A stretch of DNA of 9,509 nt from Rhodocyclaceae bacterium (GTDB lineage Bacteria; Pseudomonadota; Gammaproteobacteria; Burkholderiales; Rhodocyclaceae): assembly GCA_030689585.1 (NCBI GenBank), contig JAUYFZ010000212.1:1-9509 (forward strand), given 5' to 3'. The notes beneath the pieces are model-generated. The model was not told the DNA's origin, did not search any database, and worked only from the letters and a program-made list of their open reading frames with translations. Made by a program: the position numbers and the translations under genes. How positions within the stretch are numbered: position 1 is the stretch's first letter; the number at the start of each line of letters is the position of its first letter. Below, piece after piece: positions 1 through 5,951 of the stretch.

Positions 1-158
1 ACATAATCCAAGAACGGGTGTTGGCGGCGAAATTTGCAGTCGACCAATTGCCGCCCGCGCAACCGTTGCCACAACTGAATTTCGGCATCAGTCATGTTAT
101 TTCGCAGCTTCTGCTGGATATGCCGCCCGATAATTACGAGATTTGTTTGTCCCTTCAT
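1..158 (-). CDS. DUF559-family (Vsr/PD-(D/E)XK-like) protein, 5' part, runs off the window
   Basis: Reading the minus strand from the ATG at 156-158 gives 52 codons with no stop, leaving the window at base 1. The N-terminus is MKGQTNLVII, followed by KLRNNMTDAEIQLWQRLRGR and then KFRRQHPF. The pattern LRxNMTDAExxLWxxLRgrQLxxxKFRRQHP is the N-terminal signature of the DUF559 family, small proteins of about 110-130 residues related to very-short-patch-repair endonucleases. The catalytic part (usually a VDFxC and EVDGxxH-type region) lies beyond the window, so activity cannot be judged. The start is supported by a G-rich ribosome-binding stretch ending 5 nt upstream and by an equivalent start in the inverted copy at the right end of the window. 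The biological role of DUF559 proteins is not established. The family call is from memory of its motif, not from a search. Confidence 0.8.
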   Translation of the reverse strand, partial: MKGQTNLVIIGRHIQQKLRNNMTDAEIQLWQRLRGRQLVDCKFRRQHPFLDY

Positions 159-163
159 TTTTA

Positions 164-188
164 CCCCATCCCCTCCCCAGCCCTCCCC
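164..188 (-). promoter_or_regulatory. G-quadruplex-capable tract at the DUF559 ribosome binding site
   Basis: On the minus strand five runs of 3-4 G lie within 25 nt, separated by 1-2 nt (GGGG-A-GGG-CT-GGGG-A-GGGG-AT-GGGG). The tract ends 5 nt before the ATG of the DUF559 gene. It fits the G3+N1-7 quadruplex rule and would include the Shine-Dalgarno region. Formation in the cell is inferred. Confidence 0.5.
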
Positions 189-267
189 TTGAAGGGGAGG
201 GAGATTGGTACTGCCCTCCCCTTGAAGGGGAGGGAGATTGGTGCTGCCCTCCCCTTGAAGGGGAGGG
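181..267. repeat. 33-bp tandem repeat, 2.6 units, each a GC-rich palindrome
   Basis: Three palindromes begin at 181, 214 and 247. Each has 8-bp arms CCCTCCCC and GGGGAGGG around TTGAA, and the first two are followed by a 12-bp linker AGATTGGTRCTG. The period is exactly 33 bp (11 codons), so open reading frames crossing it read as LPLKGREIG-type peptides. These are artefacts of the repeat rather than proteins. The RNA of either strand would form stable stem-loops, as in REP-type repeats. The matching array at the right end has two units. Confidence 0.9.
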
Positions 268-316
268 AGGCCGCAACAACCGCTTCGATTACCCACTACA
301 AACCACATAGAGCCTT

Positions 317-358
317 CTAAAAAGCAAACACCCCGCACCGATTTTCCGATGCGGGGTG
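317..358 (-). terminator. Rho-independent terminator of groESL
   Basis: On the minus strand a 9-bp perfect stem (CACCCCGCA at 350-358 pairing with TGCGGGGTG at 329-337) can be extended inward by four pairs, two of them G-U, to an AAAA loop. It is followed directly by TTTGCTTTTTAG. It lies about 75 nt after the groEL stop codon and is the obvious end of the operon. Confidence 0.9.
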
Positions 359-378
359 CTGACTAAAGGAAGGTGGGT

Positions 379-408
379 AACGGGAGGAAACCTAGGTTTC
401 CTCCTGTT
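379..408. repeat. 22-bp perfect palindrome in the groEL 3' region
   Basis: Bases 383-404 form a perfect palindrome with arms GGAGGAAACCT and AGGTTTCCTCC. The match extends outward to AAC/GTT across one G-T pair (379-408). No T-run follows on either strand, so it is not a classical terminator. It lies between the groEL stop codon and the operon terminator. It could be an mRNA 3' stabilising hairpin, a dyad protein site, or a recent duplication. No protein is known to me for it. Confidence 0.8.
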
Positions 409-433
409 CTCAACTCGTAAGCGGCGTAGCCGA

Positions 434-2115
<1,682 letters not shown>

Positions 2116-2406
2116 TTAGGCTTCAACAACGCCCATGATGTCTTCTTCGCGCATGACGAGCAGCTCGTCGCCATCGACCTTGACGACCTGGCCGGAATAT
2201 TTTCCGAACAGCACACGATCACCGGCCTTGACGGCCATCGGACGAACTTTGCCATCGTCCATGATTTTGCCGGTACCGACAGACAGCACTTCACCCTGAT
2301 CGGGCTTCTCGCCCGCAGAATCGGGAATCACAATGCCAGAGGCAGTGGTGCGCTCGGCTTCAACGCGCTTCACAATCACGCGGTCATGCAGGGGACGGAT
2401 TTTCAT
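2116..2406 (-). CDS. groES: Co-chaperonin GroES (10 kDa, Hsp10)
   Basis: GroES is the heptameric lid of the GroEL cage. The 96-residue product [14 protein letters not shown]...MGVVEA has the full family length. It includes the start KIRPLHDRV, the mobile-loop region [23 protein letters not shown], and the [11 protein letters not shown] and [10 protein letters not shown] motifs. The start at 2404-2406 is chosen because AAAGGAG lies 8 nt upstream and because the protein begins exactly where the family does. An in-frame ATG further upstream at 2481 lies inside the CIRCE operator and would add unrelated residues. It is the first gene of the groES-groEL operon. Confidence 0.98.
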   Translation of the reverse strand: MKIRPLHDRVIVKRVEAERTTASGIVIPDSAGEKPDQGEVLSVGTGKIMDDGKVRPMAVKAGDRVLFGKYSGQVVKVDGDELLVMREEDIMGVVEA

Positions 2407-2467
2407 CAGATGAGCTCCTTTAGAATAAATTAAATGGGTTGCTTGAAATAAACGGGGACTGCACTGA

Positions 2468-2494
2468 TTAGCACTCGCCATCGTCGGATGCTAA
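2468..2494 (-). promoter_or_regulatory. CIRCE operator (HrcA binding site)
   Basis: The site is TTAGCACTC-N9-GGATGCTAA on the plus strand, against the CIRCE consensus TTAGCACTC-N9-GAGTGCTAA. One arm is perfect and the other differs at two adjacent positions. It is about 60 nt upstream of groES and overlaps the expected transcription start. HrcA repression with heat induction is therefore expected. The imperfect arm suggests weaker repression, which is an inference. Confidence 0.88.
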
Positions 2495-2522
2495 TAATTG
2501 AGGCAGTCGAGTCGATTTCAAG
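2494..2522 (-). promoter_or_regulatory. groESL promoter, sigma-32-like with overlapping sigma-70-like elements
   Basis: The minus strand reads CTTGAAA (2516-2522), 12 nt, then CCTCAATTAT. This compares with the sigma-32 pattern CTTGAAA-N11-16-CCCCATNT. The same stretch offers TTGAAA with an AT-rich -10 (AATTAT/ATTATT) 16-17 nt downstream for the housekeeping sigma factor. Its position directly upstream of CIRCE supports it. Start-site mapping is not available. Confidence 0.65.
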
Positions 2523-2545
2523 CCTTGGCTCATTTTTTTTCTGAA

Positions 2546-2686
2546 GGGCATTTCTATAAATTCAAAATTCTAAGCGAGACAAGGCGCGAACGAAAAATTG
2601 CGACGACGCATCTGCCTGATATGTAAGGAGTAATTTTTTGCGAGCAACGCAGTATCGCGACGAAGTTTGGATTTATAGAGGTGCCC
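2546..2686. mobile_element. 141-bp MITE-like element with terminal inverted repeats and TGAA duplication
   Basis: The ends GGGCATTTCTATAAAT (2546-2561) and ATTTATAGAGGTGCCC (2671-2686) are inverted repeats matching at 14 of 16 positions, with patchier complementarity further in. TGAA occurs directly outside both ends (2542-2545 and 2687-2690), as expected for a 4-bp target-site duplication. No transposase is encoded, so it would need one supplied in trans. Together with the CIRCE and promoter it fills the 300-bp divergent gap between groES and the kinase gene. The transposon family was not identified. Confidence 0.75.
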
Positions 2687-2706
2687 TGAAGTGTTACTAT
2701 CGAAAA

Positions 2707-3978
2707 ATGCTGAACATTCCCTTGCCTGTTGATATGGTGTTGCCCGCCGCCCTCTTTCTGGCACTGCTGGTGTTGTTCTTGGCTGTCTTGGGGTTGGCGA
2801 AACGCAAACACGCACGTTTGATGTCCGCTTTGCAAGAAGAACGGAATGCTGCCGTTACTCGCTTGTCCTTACTGGAAAAACAAGCCGAACAGCAGATTGT
2901 CAGCGGGCGATTGCAGGGTTATCGGCGGGAACGCATCGAGGCCGTCATCGAAGCGTTCCCCGATGCCATCGTATTTCTGGATGAGGAAGGCCGGGCAACC
3001 ACCTGCAACGGCAAAATCGGATTGCTGGTGGGCGTGGGGCCGGAAGAGATCATCAACCATAGAGTGTCGGAATGGCCCTGTGCGGAAGAAATCAAGAATG
3101 CCGTCACCGACCTTCTTGCAGGACTTCATGGAACCTCGGGGGGCATGACCCATCTTTTTCTTGATCGTGCTCACGAGCGTCGCGTCACGCTCTTCGTGCG
3201 GACGGTCTTCGCACTCCGGGGGGCTGATCGACCGCTGGGCGTGTTGCTCCTGATTCGTGAAACGACGGATGAATGGCTGGCCCAGAAGGGCCGTGACGAA
3301 TTCATCGCTCATGTCGCGCACGAATTGAAGACCCCGCTGGGTAATGTCATGCTCTATGGCGAGCAGTTACGGGAGCTGGTGGACCCGGCCAATACCAACG
3401 CCGTACAAAGTGCCAATACGATATGCGACGAGGCGGATCGCATGACCCGACTGATCAATAACCTGCTGGACATTTCCCGCATCGAAGCGGGCACCCTTTC
3501 TCTGGATATGCAGCGCGTTCGCTTGCATGATCTTCTGGAAGACTGCATGGAAAACGTGGACTATGCGGCCCGTGCCAAGGGCTTGGTGACCAAACTCCAG
3601 ATTCCCGTCGACATCGCCCCGGTGCGGCTGGACAAGGCACTGATCCGGGTTGCCATCACCAATCTGCTCAACAATGCGGTGAAATACAATCGAGAAGGCG
3701 GGGAAATCATTTTGTCCGCAGAAGAATCTTCAGAAGGATTCGTTCTGTCGGTTCAGGATACGGGAATCGGTATTCCTGAGGCCGATATGCCTCACCTCTT
3801 CGAAAAATATTACCGGTCTTCCGATGCCGAAGCAGTTTCACGCGGAGGGCACGGGCTGGGGCTTTATCTTTCCAAGCGGATTGCCGAACTGCATCATGGA
3901 CGTATCGAAGTTTCCTCGCAAATGGGCATCGGTAGCCGCTTTCAGATTGTCATTCCCATGGCGCAGGTGCTGTTGTGA
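2707..3978 (+). CDS. Membrane sensor histidine kinase (TM-PAS-HisKA-HATPase)
   Basis: The protein is 423 residues from the ATG at 2707. It has one N-terminal membrane helix (about 10-31), a charged, probably coiled-coil stretch (34-75), a PAS-like sensor domain (about 76-190), and a HisKA domain with H-box FIAHVAHELKTPL whose phospho-accepting His is residue 205. The HATPase_c domain follows, with N-box NLLNNAVKYN (319-328), G1 DTGIGIP (351-357), an FEKYYR F-box and G2 GHGLGLYLSKRI. All catalytic motifs are present. The layout resembles PhoR-type kinases, but the signal is unknown. A longer reading from TTG at 2638, with AAGGAG 7 nt upstream, adds 23 residues, 16 of them encoded by the MITE. 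I prefer the ATG because the sequence after it looks like a natural membrane-protein start, but it has no good ribosome site, so the TTG start may be used today. Its stop overlaps the response regulator start. Confidence 0.93.
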   Translation: MLNIPLPVDMVLPAALFLALLVLFLAVLGLAKRKHARLMSALQEERNAAVTRLSLLEKQAEQQIVSGRLQGYRRERIEAVIEAFPDAIVFLDEEGRATTCNGKIGLLVGVGPEEIINHRVSEWPCAEEIKNAVTDLLAGLHGTSGGMTHLFLDRAHERRVTLFVRTVFALRGADRPLGVLLLIRETTDEWLAQKGRDEFIAHVAHELKTPLGNVMLYGEQLRELVDPANTNAVQSANTICDEADRMTRLINNLLDISRIEAGTLSLDMQRVRLHDLLEDCMENVDYAARAKGLVTKLQIPVDIAPVRLDKALIRVAITNLLNNAVKYNREGGEIILSAEESSEGFVLSVQDTGIGIPEADMPHLFEKYYRSSDAEAVSRGGHGLGLYLSKRIAELHHGRIEVSSQMGIGSRFQIVIPMAQVLL

Positions 3979-4379
3979 ATCAGATCCGCAAACTGCTGGT
4001 GGTCGATGACGAACCCCATGTCCCTAGGGTGCTCAAAATCAAGCTGGAATCAGAGGGATGGCAAGTGGATATTGCCTGCAATGGGGCGGAAGCGCTGGCT
4101 CTTCTGGAAACGGCTTCACAGTCCAATTCACTGCCCGATGCCCTGATCACCGACATGATGATGCCCGTCATGGATGGGCGTGCCTTATGTCATGCCATCG
4201 TTGAACGCTTTCCGAATCGTCCGTTTCCAATCTTCGTGATGACCTCTCTGGTAGAGCGCGATGTGCGGGAGTGGGTCGAAGCACTCGGCGGAATTACCTT
4301 TTTGGAAAAGCCAGTCAGCCCGCGCAAGGTGTTGTTGGCTTTGCAGCGGCAATGTGAGCCTTGTAATGCAACGATATGA
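3975..4379 (+). CDS. Stand-alone receiver-domain response regulator
   Basis: This CheY-like protein of 134 residues is a single receiver domain with no output domain. The acidic pocket is Asp11-Asp12, the phospho-acceptor is Asp60 (LITDMMMP), the switch residue is Thr90 (FVMTS) and the conserved Lys is 112 (EKPVS). It starts at GTG 3975-3977, overlapping the kinase stop codon (GTGA), so translation is probably coupled and the kinase is the likely phosphodonor. Without an output domain it must act by binding another protein or by passing phosphate on. The downstream HD-GYP and ATPase proteins are plausible partners by position only. A palindromic element begins one base after the stop codon. 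Confidence 0.95.
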   Translation: MNQIRKLLVVDDEPHVPRVLKIKLESEGWQVDIACNGAEALALLETASQSNSLPDALITDMMMPVMDGRALCHAIVERFPNRPFPIFVMTSLVERDVREWVEALGGITFLEKPVSPRKVLLALQRQCEPCNATI

Positions 4380-4380
4380 T

Positions 4381-4534
4381 GTAACTACTCAGGTCGGTGT
4401 CAATCTCCCTCCCCTTCAAGGGGAGGGTTGGGGTGGGGATGGGGTTTTACGCGGAATTCTTCCCCCCATCCCCCTCCCTGCCTCCCCCTTGAAGGGGGAG
4501 GAGAGCTGTGTTCCGACCGGACCTGAGTAGTTAC
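4381..4534. mobile_element. 154-bp palindromic element with 15-bp terminal inverted repeats
   Basis: Perfect 15-bp ends GTAACTACTCAGGTC (4381-4395) and GACCTGAGTAGTTAC (4520-4534) enclose two GC-rich palindromes facing each other. One has arms CCCTCCCC/GGGGAGGG (4407-4427), the other CCTCCCCC/GGGGGAGG. The left half closely matches the DUF559 leader seen at both ends of the window, including GGGGATGGGGT. The right half is a diverged inverted copy. It codes for nothing convincing. It sits between the regulator gene and the next small gene and could end transcription in both directions or protect mRNA ends. No target duplication was recognised. Confidence 0.8.
4420..4444 (+). other. G-quadruplex-capable tract inside the palindromic element
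   Basis: Five runs of 3-4 G separated by 1-2 nt (GGGG-A-GGG-TT-GGGG-T-GGGG-AT-GGGG) lie on the plus strand. The tract is the same as the one before the DUF559 starts apart from a few bases, but no gene start follows here. Confidence 0.5.
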
Positions 4535-4588
4535 TGTGGTTTGTTTCTGCCGTTCATTTGCACCCAGAGGAACTTCTTGGAGATGAAA

Positions 4589-4804
4589 ATGCTGAATGAT
4601 GAAATCGTTGATGAAGTGCGAGCCATTCGTGATGCTCATGCGGCTATTTTTGGATATAACCTGCGTGCAATTTATGCAGATCTAAAGCAATCGGAAGCTG
4701 CGCACATTGCCACCGGTCATCCTTTTGTTCTTTCACCGCCAGAGACTTCTGTATCTTGTTCTACCTTGCAGCAAACTCGCTTCGGTTATCACAGACTATC
4801 ATGA
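4589..4804 (+). CDS. Small protein of unknown function, overlaps HD-GYP gene
   Basis: This 71-residue product begins MLNDEIVDEVRAIRDAHAA, followed by FGYNLRAIYADLKQSE and ATGHPFVLSPPE. The pattern DEIVxEVRxxRxxxAxxFxYDLxAIxADLKxxE recalls a widespread family of short, uncharacterised bacterial proteins often found among mobile or toxin-antitoxin-like genes. The recollection is not verified. GGAG lies 6 nt before the ATG at 4589. An in-frame ATG at 4583 is the alternative start, and a GTG at 4508 lies inside the repeat element and is unlikely. The stop codon overlaps the next start codon (ATGA, 4801-4804), which suggests coupled translation. No membrane segment or signal peptide is seen. Confidence 0.65.
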   Translation: MLNDEIVDEVRAIRDAHAAIFGYNLRAIYADLKQSEAAHIATGHPFVLSPPETSVSCSTLQQTRFGYHRLS

Positions 4805-5949
4805 CCGACGAACTCACAAAAGTTACCCAAGAATGGGATTCGTTGGCGCAAGAATTGGCCGATCGCTATGAAGAGCTGCATCTCATCTACGACATTGACA
4901 AACTTCTGGCAGAACAGAAACTCGGCGATGACGTGTTGCGCCAAGTGTTACAGATATGCGCCTCGCAACTGGATATCGATACGGCCAGCTATGTGGAAGC
5001 TGGAATGACCGGCTCTTTTACGGTGACCAACCTGTCACATCCTGTCGACAATCTGGATTTGGTCGAAACAGAAATGCGGGGCGACCTTCTTCGCTTCATA
5101 CTGGCCACACGGGAAGCGTTGGTCATCAATGAGCGCAATGATTCGCGGCGGCGTTTCATTTTTACCAATATGCCCTTCAAAATCCTAGCCTGTCCGATTT
5201 TTTCCGGACGAGATATCACCGCCATCCTAGTGCTGCTCAATCACGAAGACAAGCCGGATTTCACCAACAGCGACCGTCGATTAGCCACGGTCGCGGCCAA
5301 CCAGATGGCGGGCATCCTGCGGATGCGACATGCCTTAGCGGATCTTGAACAATTTTCCTCCCAGATGGCCGCCGTGTTGGTGGAAACCATGGAGGCCAAA
5401 GACCCCTACACGCGAGGACATTCCGAACGCGTTCAACAAATGGCCCTATCAACCGGCGAAGCCATGGGATTGCAAAAGCGACAAAAGGAATGGCTGTCTT
5501 GGGCCGGGTTGCTCCATGACATCGGCAAAATCGGCATTCCAGATGCCGTGCTGACTAAGCCCGCCAAATTGATGCCAGACGAATATGCCTTCATCAAATC
5601 TCATCCAGAACGTTCCTACGAAATATTGAAACACATGGAGTATCTGGGGGGAGAGGTCCTCACCGGCGTGCGTCACCACCAAGAACGCTGGGACGGTGAA
5701 GGCTATCCCATGCGTCTGGCGGGCGCCGATATCCCCTTGCTGGCGCGAGTGATTTCCGTGGCGGATACCTATGATTCCATCACCAGTTCACGAGCTTACC
5801 GGTCAGGACGCTCCCACGAGGACGCCATGGACGAAATTGCCCGTGTCAGCGGAACCCAGCTTGATCCCGACATCGTGGCTGTCTTTCAGAAATCCTGCGC
5901 AGCCAACCCCGCCTGGCTAGAAAAGTTCGCCATTCGGCATAGAAAATAA
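4801..5949 (+). CDS. GAF/HD-GYP cyclic di-GMP phosphodiesterase
   Basis: The HD-GYP class hydrolyses c-di-GMP to pGpG and GMP. The 382-residue protein has an N-terminal helical stretch (1-35), a GAF-like sensor domain (about 42-172) and an HD-GYP domain (about 188-375). Conserved features are DPYTRGHSERV, LLHDIGKIGIP with the His-Asp pair 239-240, SHPERSYEIL, HHQERWDGEGYP with the GYP triplet 301-303, and ISVADTYDSITSSRAYR. All metal ligands I would look for are present, so it should be active. No membrane segment is seen, so it is probably cytoplasmic. The ATG at 4801 is chosen because it overlaps the previous stop codon. A TTG reading from 4756 adds residues unlike the family. No ribosome site precedes it, which fits translational coupling. 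Only 2 nt separate it from the STAS-GspE gene, so the two are almost certainly co-expressed. Confidence 0.93.
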   Translation: MTDELTKVTQEWDSLAQELADRYEELHLIYDIDKLLAEQKLGDDVLRQVLQICASQLDIDTASYVEAGMTGSFTVTNLSHPVDNLDLVETEMRGDLLRFILATREALVINERNDSRRRFIFTNMPFKILACPIFSGRDITAILVLLNHEDKPDFTNSDRRLATVAANQMAGILRMRHALADLEQFSSQMAAVLVETMEAKDPYTRGHSERVQQMALSTGEAMGLQKRQKEWLSWAGLLHDIGKIGIPDAVLTKPAKLMPDEYAFIKSHPERSYEILKHMEYLGGEVLTGVRHHQERWDGEGYPMRLAGADIPLLARVISVADTYDSITSSRAYRSGRSHEDAMDEIARVSGTQLDPDIVAVFQKSCAANPAWLEKFAIRHRK

Positions 5950-5951
5950 AT

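Larger units (their letters stand above)
135..314 (-). repeat. Left copy of inverted repeat: palindromic leader plus start of DUF559 gene
   Basis: This stretch is nearly identical, in inverted orientation, to 9364-9509. The shared part runs from GGCTCTATG (minus strand, base 314) through GGTTTGTAGTGGGTA, CGAAGCGGTTGTTGCGGCC, the GC-rich palindromes and the DUF559 start codon into at least 8 codons of that gene. Differences are a few single bases plus one extra 33-bp unit in this copy. Homology stops abruptly at base 314 on the groEL side. The right copy reaches the window end, so the full length of the repeat is unknown. Confidence 0.85.

Noticed and set aside
181..267. CRISPR-like array
   Set aside because: The linkers between palindromes are 12 bp and nearly identical to each other, so there are no spacers. 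It is a tandem repeat.
97..279. Open frame reading repeated SPSRGG peptides across the palindromic array
   Set aside because: The 33-bp repeat (11 codons) stays open in several frames. The real gene there is the DUF559 frame beginning at 158.
2407..2481. N-terminal extension of GroES to the ATG at 2481
   Set aside because: The extension overlaps the CIRCE operator and has no counterpart in the family. A strong ribosome site precedes 2406.
4508..4588. Upstream extension of the small protein from GTG at 4508
   Set aside because: The start lies inside the palindromic element and the added residues do not resemble the rest. GGAG sits at the right distance for the ATG at 4589.
4756..4800. Upstream TTG start of the HD-GYP gene
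   Set aside because: It adds 15 residues from within the small gene in another frame. The ATG overlapping the stop codon at 4801 is the more natural start.
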